DNA of 64,000 nucleotides from Diadophis punctatus similis (taxonomy: Eukaryota > Chordata > Lepidosauria > Squamata > Dipsadidae). The position numbers and the translations under genes are program-made. Where the stretch lies: the NCBI GenBank assembly GCA_023053685.1, contig JALIGW010000001.1, forward strand, positions 154,339,466-154,403,465, written 5' to 3'. The notes beneath the pieces were generated by a model, which ran no database searches, had not been told where the DNA came from, and saw nothing but the letters and a program-made list of their open reading frames with translations. Shown here piece after piece: positions 1-10,450 of this stretch (position 1 is the first letter of the stretch; each line of letters starts with the position of its first letter).

Positions 1-29
1 AGGAATTATTGTGACCAGAGGACAAGAGG

Positions 30-878
30 ATGGAACAGGCCCTCCTGAAGGCTCATCAGGCGGTGGCCTGGGCTGTACGAGCTTCGTTCTCAGCATCCTT
101 CTTCGCCCGCACGTCACTCATATGGCTTCAACAGATCCAGGAGCAGATCCCTGCTTCAAACTTGCGAGCACAACTGGATCTCAACAAGGTCTTTGTGGCC
201 ACTCAATTTTCAGCAGATGCCACCCTGCACGTGTCTCATTTCACCACCAAGGCTATCGCTGCTTCTGCAGTGGCCAGATGTATGCACTGGCTCTGCCAGG
301 GGCTGGCTGACACCCACCACAAGTGGCACTTGGCCTCATCTTCCCTGCGAGGTCTGAACTTGTTTGGGGAGGCGCTGGATCCTATTTTAGTCGAATCCTG
401 GGACCAAAGAAAGGTCCTCTTGTCTTTCTCCCGGAAGGGCAATTTTTGCCAATCCTCATATACCCGGTGGCCCTTTCAGTCACCTGACCAGGGTTTCAGC
501 TTCTCCCGATCCCATGGTCAGTATGGGTCTAGACAGCACCAGGATAGATCCGGGAGGGGAGGCAGTTTAAGTGCCCATAACGGGCCGGAGGAGGCGGTTG
601 AGCGGAGTGCTCTGAGTCTTCAAGAGTACTATCCTGACGTCATAGCTACCATCCAGGCCTCGCGGTGGCCTTCCACGGATCATATATATTCAGCAACATG
701 GGCCAAGTTCTGTGAATGGTGCACTACTGAGGGCTGTTTGCCTCTGCACGTCCCGCTCCCTAAAATCCTCAAGTTTCTCCAACAGGGCTTACACAAAGGT
801 CTTTCTCGAAATACCATCCGGCGGCAGGTAGTGGCTCTCTCGTCTGTACTGTCCTGCAGGCAATTTGAGTCCCTCTAA
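30..878 (+). pseudogene. DIRS-like gag C-terminus fused in frame to tyrosine recombinase N-terminus
   Basis: 282 codons are open. Residues about 5-175 align by eye with residues about 205-390 of the gag of copy B (18744-19976), sharing SHQAAAW/AHQAVAW, FSADATL, KW-LA and F-E-LDPILVE/LDLILVE blocks. From about residue 185 the protein changes to a recombinase core-binding segment (LQEYYPDVIATIQASRWPST, then W-KFCEWC and the LSRNTIRRQVVALSSVLS helix). In a complete DIRS element RT and RNase H lie between or beside these ORFs, so an internal deletion or a splicing-derived copy joined them without a frameshift near position 570. The frame breaks at 876-878 (TAA), but recombinase-like coding continues to about 912 in another frame. 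Confidence 0.72.
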
Positions 879-1080
879 AAGGGGCTACCAGTACCCATCC
901 CTCGGTGGTTCCAGGGGACTCAGGGCGGTGAACAGCCAAGTAAAAAACATTAAAATACATTTAAGCCAAGTAAAAAAAAACATTAAAATACATATTAAAA
1001 TAAAATATTCAATGTGGCCCTAATTTAATACAATTAAAATTTAGTAAAATCTTAAAATTTTAAAAAACCCAAAAACTTTT

Positions 1081-1947
1081 TCACGCCAGCCCGGCTTGAT
1101 AAAAATAATATGTCTTGAGGGCACCGCAGAAGGTGGACAGGTCGTGGATGGTTCTTAAGTCTGGAGGGAGCTGATTCCAGAGGGTGGGTGCTCCCACAGA
1201 GAAGGCCCTCCCCCTGGGCGTCACCAGCCTACACTGCTTGGCTGATGGCACCCTGAGGAGGCCCTCTCTGTGGGAGCGCACTGGTCGATGGGAGGCAGTT
1301 TGTGGCAGCAGGCAGTCTCGGAGATACCTAGGTCCAATGCCATGGAGCGCTTTAAAGGTAGTAACAAGCACCTTGAAGCGCACCCGGTAGACCACCGGAA
1401 GCCAGTGCAGCTCGCGCAGGAGGGGTGTTATATGGGAGCGCCAATTAGCCCCCGAAACCACCCGCGCGGCTGCATTCTGGATCAGTTGGAGCCTCCGGGT
1501 GCTCTTCATGGGGAGCCCCATGTAGAGAGCATTACAGTAGTCCAGACGCGACGTGACCAGGGCATGGGTGACTGTGCACAGGGAATCCCGATCCAGAAAG
1601 GGCCGCAACTGGCGTATCAGGTGGACCTGATAAAAGGCCGCCCTGGTCACAGCTGTCAGATGGTCCTCTAAGGACAGCTGTGGATCCAGGAGGACACCCA
1701 GATTGCGAGCCCTTTCGGCAGGGGCTAGAGACTCGCCCCCGATAGTCAGAGATGGAATCATCTGACTATATCGAGACGCTGGAAACCACAGCCACTCCAT
1801 CTTGGAAGGGTTGAGCCTGAGTCGGTTTCTCCCCATCCAGATCCGCACAGCTTCCAGGCACCGGGACATCACTTCAAGGGCATCATTGGGGTGGCCTGGG
1901 GTGGAAATGTACAGCTGTGTATCATCGGCGTACTGACGGTACTTCAC
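1081..1947 (-). pseudogene. L2 LINE reverse transcriptase, YADD motif to C-terminus
   Basis: 288 open codons. YADDTQLYIS (motif C, two catalytic Asp) is near the start, then LNPSKMEWLWF, LGVLLDPQLSLEDH, VTHALVTSRLDYCNALYMGL and HITPLLRELHWLPVVYRVRF, all in L2-clade order. The stop at 1081-1083 is followed by the 3' UTR. Apart from the frameshift at its start this part is undamaged. Confidence 0.88.
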
Positions 1948-2828
1948 CCAAAGCCACGGATGATCTCACCCAGCGGCTTCACATAGATTTTGAACAGAAG
2001 GGGCGAGAGAATCGACCCCTGGGGCACTCCATATGTAAGAGGCCTCGGGGACGACCTCTGCCCCCCTGCTAATACAAACTGCGACCGGTTGGAGAGAAAG
2101 GAGGAGAACCAACGAAAAACGGTGCCCCCTATCCCTAACTCTTCCAGCCGGTGCAGCATGATACCATGGTCGATGGTATCAAAAGCCGCTGAGAGGTCTA
2201 ATAGGACCAGGACAGAGGAACAACCCCTGTCCTGAGCCCTCCAGAGATCATCAGCCAATGCGACCAATGCCGTTTCTGTGCTGTGCCCGGCCCTGAAACC
2301 CAACTGGAACGGATCTAGGTATGATGATTCCTCCAAGTACTGGGGAAACTGTCGTGCGACCACACTCTCAACAACCTTCGCCACGAAGCGAAGGTTGGAG
2401 ACAGGGCGATAGTTAGCTAAAATTGCTGGGTCCAGGGAGGGCTTCTTGAGGAGAGGCCTCACCACCGCTTCTTTCAAAGCCGTGGGGAAATAACCCTCCC
2501 CCAGAGAAGCGTTAATAATTCCCTGGAGCCAGCCTCGTGTAACCTCCCGGGTAGCCAGCACTAACCAGGAGGGACACGGGTCCAATAAACATGTGGCTGC
2601 ACTGAGCCTCCCCAGAATCTTGTCCACATCCTCAGGGGTCACCGAGTCAAACTCTTCCCAGATAACGTTCTCAAGACTATTCCCTGTCACCGCGTCCGTA
2701 TCCACCCAGTTGGAGTCCAGTTCCCCCTGAATCTGAGCGATTTTGTCATGTAGATATCGTCCAAAGTCCTCAGCCCTGCCTTCCAGGGGATCCTCCCGCG
2801 CTTCTTGATGGAGTAAGGAACGGGTCAC
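1944..2828 (-). pseudogene. L2 LINE reverse transcriptase, fingers and palm to motif B
   Basis: Open for 294 codons and in the same frame as the upstream endonuclease. Visible RT blocks are PLLKKPSLDPAILANYRPVS (motifs 1-2), FQLGFRAGHSTETAL, LLDLSAAFDTIDH (motif A with the first catalytic Asp) and YGVPQGSILSPLLF (motif B). The frame ends at TGA 1944-1946 just before the YADD box. One missing base in a G run at about 1948 explains the shift, because the next frame picks up the protein at once. Family: L2 clade, close to CR1 and Rex1. Confidence 0.87.
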
Positions 2829-2885
2829 CCTGAACAGGGCTGTTGGACGATTCTCTGATGACGTGACAAGAGCGGAAAAATACTT

Positions 2886-3655
2886 CTATTTCTCCACTTT
2901 TATCGCCACTAGGTAGGTCTTAATATGCGACCTTACCAGTGTTCGATCAGATTCAGAGAGACTGGCCCTCCAACCGCTCTCTAGGCGTCTTTTCCGGCGC
3001 TTCATCTCCCTCAGCTCCTCAGTAAACCAGGGAGCCAAGCGAGATCGGAGCCGAGTCAGAGGCCGCAAAGGCACAACTCGGTCCAAGGCCCCACCGGCCG
3101 CCCTGTCCCAGGCGGCAACCAGGTCCTCGGCCGAGTTGAGGGCTAGATCAACAGGAAGTGGCCCAAGCTCCGTCTGGAACCTGTCCGGGTCCATCAGGCG
3201 CCTGAGGCGGACCCATCTAACTGGTTCCGCCTCCCTGCGGCGTGGGGAAGCGGTATGGAGGTCTAGGTGAAGGAGTGAGTGATCTGACCATGACAAGGGT
3301 TTAATGACTACATCCCCTATATCAAGACCACTCAACCACTGGCCAGAGACAAAAATCAAGTCTAGAGTGTGTCCTCCCTCATGTGTGGGGCCATGAACTA
3401 ACTGGGTTAGGTCCATGGCCGTCATGGAAGCCAAGAACTCCCGAGCCAACTCAGATGTTTCACCAATGGATGGCAGGTTGAAATCTCCCATGACCAAAAG
3501 CCTGGGTGTGTCAACCGCCACCGTGGCTATCGTGTCGAGTAGCTCAGGCAGGGCAGCTGCTACGCAGCAGGGAGCCAGGTACGTAAGCAGCAAGCCCTTC
3601 TGAACCCCATGGCCCCATTTCACAAGGAGGGACTCACAACCAGCTATCTGTGGCA
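2886..3655 (-). pseudogene. L2 LINE apurinic-type endonuclease, C-terminal half
   Basis: The frame starts inside the endonuclease. It shows VMGDFNLPSIGE (metal-binding GDFN block), LDLIFVSG and the WSDHSLLHLDL block with the catalytic SDH, then a linker ending in a basic helix. The enzyme nicks target DNA to prime reverse transcription. The missing N-terminus includes the first catalytic Glu, so this half is inactive. A TAG at 2884-2886 (minus strand) ends the frame, but the same frame continues open into the reverse transcriptase, so the break is a single point stop. An open frame extends further right to 3728, but that part is antisense DIRS sequence. Confidence 0.82.
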
Positions 3656-3659
3656 CAGT

Positions 3660-4159
3660 GGTCTCCCTTGGAGAATTTCCAAACTGTCCGCCTTGTCCGT
3701 TCGCAAGGATTTGTGCGTGTTCCATCACAACCGGGTCATTCTACGGCTTGACCCTTCCTTTATCCCCAAGATTAATACAGTATTCCATAGAGCGCAGGAA
3801 CTCATTCTTCCCAATTTTTGTCCGAATTCCCACCACCCTTTGGAGCACAAGCGGCACACACTGGATGTGCGGAGAGCCCTCCGAGTTTACATCGACCGGA
3901 CGGCTCCGATTCGTAAGACTGAAGCTCTCCTGGTAGCCTTTCAACCGCAGTCCTTGGGTCTCTTCCTCCTCGACCATTGGTCACTGGATTAGAGGCACGA
4001 TTTCCAAGGCCTATGACCTCTCTTCTGTCTGGCGGCCCGATGGCATCATGGCATACTCCACAAGGAGTGCAGCGACTTCTGCGGCCTGGGCTCTCTCTCG
4101 TGGAGGTTTGCCGGGCGACAACCTGGGCATCTCCATTGCATTTCATACACCACTACTGA
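3660..4159 (+). pseudogene. DIRS-like tyrosine recombinase, C-terminal catalytic part, frameshifted
   Basis: Frame 3609-3992 from about 3665 reads ISKLSALSVRKDLCVFH, then FHRAQELILPNFCP and HTLDVRRALRVYIDRT, the usual DIRS recombinase order. The Arg in the first block is a candidate catalytic residue. At about 3985 the coding shifts frame and continues as HTPQGVQRLLRPG and ends TWASPLHFIHHY, where the final Tyr sits in the position of the catalytic nucleophile, followed by TGA at 4157. About 50 residues expected between the block ending at 912 and the block starting here are missing, so the LINE insertion or a later event deleted target sequence. Not functional. Confidence 0.7.
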
Positions 4160-4304
4160 ATTGACTCCTTTGCCTCGGCGGAGGCTGTGTTTGGCCGCAG
4201 GATTCTCCAGAGGGTTCACGAGGAGACCAGTTAGACGGACTAGGACTGTTCCCACCCAGGAGACCTTTAGCTTGGGTATGTCCCATCCTGAGTCCACCCA
4301 CAAT

Positions 4305-4660
4305 GAAGAAGGGGCGTTAGTCTTACCTGATATGCCTCTTCTCATGCAGTGGCGCTAGCACTCAGCCCCGCCCATGCTCTGTCCGTCTATGAACTATTCC
4401 AAGCGTCCTCTTGGTGCAGATCTGAGCAGTCGCCGGCAGTGACTTGTTGATGTTCTCGACCATCGGAGTTGGTTTCCAGGAGCGGCCACGTCGAGTATGT
4501 GTCTTCGGATTCGTCAAAGCTGGGTTGTACTGGCAAGGCGGATCCTGTCAAAATTGACAGACTCGGTCCTCATTCTGAATGGACGAGGATAACCCATCCT
4601 GAGTGCTAGCTCCACCCCATGAGAAGAGGCGTATCAGGTAAGACCAACGCCCCTTTTCAT
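4305..4660. repeat. Inverted repeat pair at the DIRS right end (ITR/ICR-like)
   Basis: 4305-4365 and 4599-4660 are inverted copies of about 61 bp with few mismatches (for example GTTAGTCTTACCTGATATGC against GCGTATCAGGTAAGACCAAC). They are separated by about 233 bp with no recognised coding. This matches the terminal and internal complementary repeats that DIRS elements use to form circular intermediates. The right arm marks the probable element end near 4660. Confidence 0.7.
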
Positions 4661-5315
4661 GCTTCCTTCAAGAAGATTTATGCTTATGGCTAACTGAATC
4701 TAAAAGCTTTGCTTGCAGAAATTGAAACAAGCATTTTTGTATACTTTTTCACCCAAACCCCATTTAATAAGTCATTAAAGAAATGAATATTTCCAGGCAA
4801 GGTGATTCCAAAACATATTTTTGGGAGGTGTTAAGTTGAAAGTCATTGTTTCTGACCAGATGTTTCTTTCTCATCTTTTTGTCATCTTAGTTTTTAATGT
4901 CTTGAAAGGGAAACAACAAATCTGCTCCTTTCCATTGACAGCACTTTGTCTGAAAAATACAAAAGTCACAAACATAATTAATAGTGTGTTGGGATAAAGC
5001 ATGTTTCCATTATCTTCCACTCTCCATTAAATGAGGAAAAATCTCAGTGAAAGGTTCTGATGGACGTTATTCAGATAAGTCTTATGCGGTGAGAGAACTG
5101 TATTCAACTATAAACCTCAATATCTTTTCTTCTTTCTGTAATAATTTGTGAGAAAGACTTTGAGAGATGAGGCGAAGAGAGGTTGCCTAGGGAATGGTTA
5201 AATAAGTGGCTGTAAGAAGATAGCAGGAGATTTGTATTTTCAGAATTACAACATTCTATTAATATAACCTCACAGTAAAATAATATTACAAATGTGGTTT
5301 ACCTGAGAAGTCTGA

Positions 5316-5398
5316 CTTCCTTCCTTCCTTCTTTCCTTCCTTCCTTCCCTTCCTTCCTTCCTTCCTCCCTCCCTCCCTCCCTCCCTCCCTCCCTCCCT
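5316..5398. repeat. (TTCC)n to (TCCC)n pyrimidine tract
   Basis: About 83 bp of TTCC units passing into TCCC units, uninterrupted polypyrimidine on the + strand. The surrounding 4661-6519 is AT-rich and shows no recognisable gene or element apart from this and a short (GT)n at 5691-5723. Confidence 0.95.
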
Positions 5399-5690
5399 GG
5401 TGAAACTGACCAAATATCAGAGAGAAAAAAACAAGACTGAAAACGTTATATGGACTTTTTTGCTGAAATAAGAAAAAAACAAATTTAGGATCTGAGGATT
5501 AAAAATGAGGTGAAGAGATTGGGGAAAAGTTTAAGATGATAATAACTCTGTAAAAGGCAGAAGGAACAATTATGGTTTTTTTTTCTTTTTCCAAAAAAAT
5601 TCTTTCTCTATTTCTTATGTTCTGTCTTTGTTCTTGTTTGTTTTGTACATTTTACTGCATTGAAAAATTATAGAAAGATGTTTGTGTAAG

Positions 5691-5723
5691 TGTGTGTATG
5701 TGTGTGTGTGTGTGTGTGTGTGT
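5691..5723. repeat. (GT)n microsatellite
   Basis: Imperfect GT dinucleotide tract of about 33 bp in otherwise unremarkable AT-rich sequence. Confidence 0.9.
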
Positions 5724-6519
5724 AGTATGTAAGATGAAACGAACTTACAGTATATAACAAAAAGAAGCCAGTATAAAAAAAGGAGTAAAATGGCCTGAAA
5801 AGGTATCCGCCTCCCAAATGAAACCCAGATATTGCAATAACTAGGTTTAATGGCTATAAAAGGAATGTGTGTTACATTAAGTATAACTGGTAAGCTTTGA
5901 GGCCTGACTTAAATTTTAAGTCTATTAACATAACATTTCTAAAAGTGATACTTACCATATCAAAATAAAAGAAATGCATCTTTGCATCCTTTGTTTCTGT
6001 TGAGAAATTATCTGGATCCTTCTTCAAAGCTCATTGATCTCTTCCAGAGAATCCAAAAGGGAGGGAAGAGGACAGAAAGAAGACAACCCATTATCAGAGC
6101 AGAATTCTGCTTCGGTAACATTGGAGGTGGCCCATAATAAATTCACAACAATAATTCTATATAAAACATGCATGAAATAAAACCTACAAATCAAAATCAT
6201 AAATTTGTATGCATTAATGATTGCAGTTTCCAAACCATTAGCTCGAGTGCACTTTGAATTTTTTTTCTGAAAGTGGAGACTTTTAAATTGAAAGAACTGC
6301 TTTCCCTATTACATACATCACTATCTCATTTTCTTTAAAATGGCCAGTAAATAACATACTCTGGTTTTAGAGTAATGCCTGCATTCCACATAATAGTTTG
6401 GCAGATTGGAAGGAGAAGTGCAATGGAAGGCATAGAAAATAGATGCTGTTCCTTCATATATGCCTAGAAAAAAGCATAGCAGATGGAATAAGAGTCCCAC
6501 AGGGATGCTACATTGCAGG

Positions 6520-6748
6520 CCAATTTAATACACTAATACAAGCGCTGAGGCACTTCCGGGTTGAAAGAATTAGTTGGTGACATCATCATTTGCCCTGGGT
6601 ATGCCCAGTTGGGGGCTCCTTTCATGTCCCCAATAGGAGCTGGAGTGAAGGATGAGAGCTCAATCCTGCCTCACGGCAGCTCTCAGGTCTCGAACATGGG
6701 CTTGCTATCCTGCCCAGCACTCCAACCCCTTGAATCACCATGTTCCTT
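6520..6748 (-). mobile_element. tRNA-derived SINE, minus strand
   Basis: On the minus strand a head near 6748 reads TGATTCAAGGGGTTGGAGTG (A-box-like), followed by GTTCGAGACC at about 6691 (B-box-like), then a body with CCCCAACTGGG and a tail ending GGAAGTGCCTCAGCGCTTG. The spacing fits an internal Pol III promoter. No clear target duplication was found. Family name not assigned. Confidence 0.6.
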
Positions 6749-6866
6749 TTATACTCTTCTAGTGAATAGAGTTGGTCATATAGTGTTGGCATTGGTAGTG
6801 TAAGGTGCACAATATTCCAGTGTACTAATTCACTAAAGTATTGTAAAATAGGGATAATTCTTTTGT

Positions 6867-6902
6867 TTGTGTGTGTTGTGTGTGTGTGTGTGTGTGTGTT
6901 AT

Positions 6903-6973
<71 letters not shown>
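6867..6973. repeat. Compound (GT)n(GA)n microsatellite
   Basis: About 60 bp of GT units (one TTAT interruption near 6900) run directly into about 45 bp of GA units. Confidence 0.95.
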
Positions 6974-7223
6974 GTGGGAGAGGGAAACTTGTAACTACAG
7001 ACACACTTTGTAGGTAATCCCATTCTGAAGATTTGAAGCAATTTATTTAGATTTTTTAAAAAAGCAAATAGTCCTTCCTCCAATTTTCTTCTCTGGGCAT
7101 GGCTATCAACATGCACATGCCATGACAGACTGGATATTTTGGTAGTCTTATGTCTGGCCACTAGTAACCATACAGGCTGTAATGACTTCTTCCCCTCCCT
7201 TCCCTGTTATAATGTTCATTTCC

Positions 7224-7763
7224 TTTTTAAAAAATTTTTTTTATTGTTTTTTATTGAACACACAAAACAAGACAAAACAAAACGTATAACAAACAGGTGG
7301 GGCATTTGTAGCCCCCTTTCCAGCAAAAGCTGTTGTTGGATGATTACATTTTATACAGTATTTCATTTAATATTCATATTACTCTCACATTACTTATCCT
7401 ATTGTACAATATACCTTCTAAAACCTTTACAAGATTACATGAAAATACACCTTTATACTTTTCTTTTACTCTATCTTACTGTTAACTAAGGCATTAGCAT
7501 CCCCAATAGTAATTCTCTATTCCTAGTTCTGTAAATTTATCGTGTAATTTTTTATAAGATTCAAATTATTTATCATTTGAGGCATAATGTGTTGTGAGTA
7601 TAGCAAGTAGTCTTAAATTCTCTTTTTTGATATGTACTTCTTGGAGAGCAATTACATTGATGTCAAGTTTTTCCCTTTTTTTGTTTAAAAAATGTTTGAG
7701 TTCTTTACTTCCGGTTATTAATTCCATTTATTTTGCTGAATGTTATTTTTATTTCTTCGGACA
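7224..7763 (-). mobile_element. Truncated L1-like retrotransposon with a 16-bp target duplication
   Basis: TATAATGTTCATTTCC occurs at 7208-7223 and again at 7764-7779, perfect over 16 bp. The insert reads as minus strand: an A-rich tail lies at 7224-7250. Near the other end a frame reads DINVIALQEVHIKKENLRLL, resembling the L1 endonuclease N-terminus (I-LQE-HIKK). The rest of the endonuclease and all of RT are missing, so the copy is internally deleted or rearranged. L1 assignment rests on that short block, the A tail and the duplication length. Confidence 0.65.
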
Positions 7764-7779
7764 TATAATGTTCATTTCC

Positions 7780-9219
7780 TACATGGTTCCAAGCTGCTAG
7801 ATTTAACTTGCTACTAAAATATATCCAGTGAGGCAGTTTTAAGGGAAGCAAGTTGCAGATCTAGAGGTAGCTAGGATCTTTTCCAAGGTAAAATCTAATC
7901 TCTACATATTTAGAAAGGCATTTATTTGCGACTTGAACTTTATGTGATGCCCAGTTACATGCATAATTTTAAGCATCCCTGGTGAAATACTAGGTTTCAA
8001 GGAATCCCTAAGGGAACGGAAGCTGACAAAACCGCTACACAGTGGAAAGGTCAACATATTTGAATGTCTGCCTACTCTGTTTGCAATTTCAGAATAAGGA
8101 AACAGTGAATATAGTAAGTTTAGACACCCTTTCGATTAGCACTTTGACACAGCACCTTTAGCAGAAACAACAATTTGAATGTTTCCTATAGCCAGGGAGA
8201 TTTTTTTTAAAAAAAATTCATCATTCTGGACTGCCCTCCCTTCCCCCAAATCTAACTTAGAAATATTTTAGGTCTCCTTAACATTTACTGTATGTTTTAG
8301 TCTACCTAAAGATTTTCAAAAATATTATCTTTCTTTTCCTGTACGGACTATTTGGTTGATTTGGAGGTATGGCTTGTATCATCCTCTCTTGCTGAAATAT
8401 CTAACTTCTTTTTAGCTAGGGTTTCCTGCCTAAGCAGGGGGTTGGACTAGAAGACCTCATAGGACCCTTCCAACTTTCCTGTTCCTATTCCCATTCCCAT
8501 TCCTATTCCCTATCCTATCCTATTCACTGATGGTGGCACACTAGCCGCTGGGATATGTTGATATTTAGTTGACTCCATTCTATTCTATTTCCTGTTCCAC
8601 TGGCTTCCCAACAACTTAATGCATTTTTTGGGGTGGGCAGGAGGATATTCTTTATCAGTGAAAATCAGTTTGTTTCAAAACATTTAAGGTTATTCAAGTT
8701 TTATGTTGCATATTTTAAATGATGACTTTTGCAATGAGACTCAAGATATGTTCCTTCTGACATTTTTCCTGTGCATGTATAAGCAGTGTTTATAAGCAAT
8801 GCTGTTGTGTGAACCTGTGGAGAATTTATCCAGTGTCAGCTAAAGTTTTCAGTAAGTCACTTGCAGTGATCTGTTGGGTCTGTTTTGCAGATATGACCAG
8901 TTTTCACACAGTGCTGGCAGATACATTAATTTGGCCTCCCAAATCTTGCCTTGTCAGTTCTGGGTAACCTTCATTTCTAAACAATATTTCCCACAGTTAA
9001 AATTGCTATCTGGAAGCATTTAGAGGTGTTTGGTTTTTTTTTTAAGCCTTTCGTGTTTTCTAAGGGTGAATTATTTTCATTTTTAAAATGCTCAGATAGC
9101 ATTCTTCTTATTACTCTTCTTATTTTGTAACTGTAAACAACTACTCATAAATATTATGTATGCATTTCAAGTTTGAAATTGGAAGAATGATGTATTTAAA
9201 ATTTTGTCCACTTCTGTTC
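7780..9219. other. Intronic AT-rich sequence with one short CR1 tail
   Basis: Apart from the CR1 tail at 8414-8525 I see no coding frame, RNA gene or element. Homopolymer A and T runs are common. Confidence 0.6.
8414..8525 (+). mobile_element. CR1 LINE 3' tail with seeded microsatellite
   Basis: TTTCCTGCCTAAGCAGGGGG followed by TTGGACTAGAAGACCTC is the same 3' end seen in the longer CR1 copies at 24055-27137 and 48655-49707. It continues into degenerate TTCCTA/CCCATT units to about 8525. Only the last 60 bp of the LINE are present, an extreme 5' truncation. Confidence 0.75.
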
Positions 9220-10093
9220 ACTTAGGGCAGGCCTGTCAAAGTGACAGACCGCAGGCAGGATATGGCCCACACAGGTAAGGTGACCAGACGTCCCGATTTT
9301 GGCGGGACAGACCCGCTTTTTCGCAATTTGTCCCGCGTCCCGCCTCGTTTCAAAAAAGTCCCGCTTTTTAAACCTCCCACGGGAGAAGGCAGAGATACCA
9401 GCAGTTTAAAACGAAGCTCCACCCAACACCCAACGCCCAAAATCTAAAGGCAACTACCGGCCAGTTACGGCAGTCGAGGAGTCCGACAAAGAATTCGGAA
9501 ATTGCATGATTGGCCGCCGAACCGGAGCACCCCCTTCCAAAAACCCTAATGGCCAGCATGAAATGCGGCTTTAAATCTCCCTCCAGTAAGCAGGGAGGGC
9601 GTGGCTTTTTGCAGACCTCCGGCCTATCGCAGAGTAGGAAGAAAAAAGGAGGCGGACCTTCGGTCAGTTGATTGGCTGGACGAAGAGTAAGACACATGGG
9701 CGATGTTGTGGGGCGAAAATAGGCGGAAGCGGTATTGGGTATGTTTGCTGCCATCAGTTATAAAAAAATAACGAGGCGAGATTTTTTAAAAAATTAAACT
9801 GAATATATCTTTTTAGCCTGATTGTTACTAGATTCCTCCTTGTTTCCGTGGTGCCTTCCGCGCGCGCGTCTCCATTGATGACAAGCACGCGGGCTCCCCG
9901 GTACAGCCACAGTGATCCTATTTGCTCTAGTTTTTAACTCTTCGGGGATCTCTCCCCCCTCCTATTTTACTACTCTCCCCTCACCTGCATTATTAGAGGA
10001 ACTGAGGAAGAGTCGTCCGGAGCTGTTCCAAGGATGAGGAAGAGAGAAAGCCATTGTGCTGCAACCTGAGCGCCTTTGGTGGCCTATCGCCTT

Positions 10094-10143
10094 CTTATAT
10101 CGCCGGGCTTTCTAATTTGCATGCCCCAGGTAGCGGTCATTGG
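10094..10143 (-). promoter_or_regulatory. CCAAT-octamer-TATA module, leftward (palindrome left arm)
   Basis: Exact mirror of the right-arm module: ATTGG 10139-10143, ATTTGCAT 10115-10122 and CTTATA 10094-10099. The two modules point away from each other, the layout of a divergent promoter duplicated by the palindrome. Confidence 0.5.
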
Positions 10144-10400
10144 CTCCCCGGTCACTGTGGCTGTACCGGGGAGCCCGCGTGCTTGTCATCAATGGAGACG
10201 CGCGCGCGGAAGGCACCACGGAGCAGAGGCACCTGGCGAGCGAGGCGAGTGGCGGCATCGGCGGCAGGCTCCTGCCCGCGTCTCCTGCCCGCCTGCCCGC
10301 TCGCTCGCCAGGTGCCTCTGCTCCGTGGTGCCTTCCGCGCGCGCGTCTCCATTGATGACAAGCACGCAGGCTCCCCGGTACAGCCACAGTGACCGGGGAG

Positions 10401-10450
10401 CCAATGACCGCTACCTGGGGCATGCAAATTAGAAAGCCCGGCGATATAAG
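10401..10450 (+). promoter_or_regulatory. CCAAT-octamer-TATA module, rightward (palindrome right arm)
   Basis: CCAAT at 10401-10405, octamer ATGCAAAT at 10422-10429 and TATAAG at 10445-10450, in the order and tight spacing known for octamer-driven promoters such as histone H2B or immunoglobulin V genes. An ATG follows at 10490 but opens only a short unrecognised frame. Whether the module is active is inference. Confidence 0.5.

Larger units (their letters stand above)
913..3655 (-). mobile_element. 5'-truncated L2-clade LINE inserted in the DIRS recombinase
   Basis: Read on the minus strand the order is endonuclease C-terminus, linker, reverse transcriptase, conserved C-terminal region, then an AT-rich 3' UTR ending in a GCCGCCCTGAGTCC-like tail near 913. 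The body is about 2.74 kb. Only one in-frame stop and one single-base frameshift interrupt about 850 codons, so the copy is fairly young. The 5' end is truncated inside the endonuclease at about 3655, where sense-strand recombinase sequence resumes. No clear target duplication is seen; about 150 bp of target appears deleted. Confidence 0.85.
1..4660 (+). mobile_element. DIRS-like tyrosine-recombinase retrotransposon (copy A), split by an L2 LINE
   Basis: The window opens inside this element, so its left end is missing. A gag C-terminus is joined directly to a tyrosine recombinase N-terminus (30-878). Recombinase coding continues to about 912 out of frame. A minus-strand LINE then occupies 913-3655, and the recombinase resumes at about 3660 and ends near 4156. 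The last 350 bp carry a pair of inverted repeats, as expected for the inverted terminal and internal complementary repeats of DIRS elements. RT and RNase H are absent from this copy. DIRS elements integrate by recombinase without making target duplications, so the left boundary cannot be inferred here. Confidence 0.8.
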
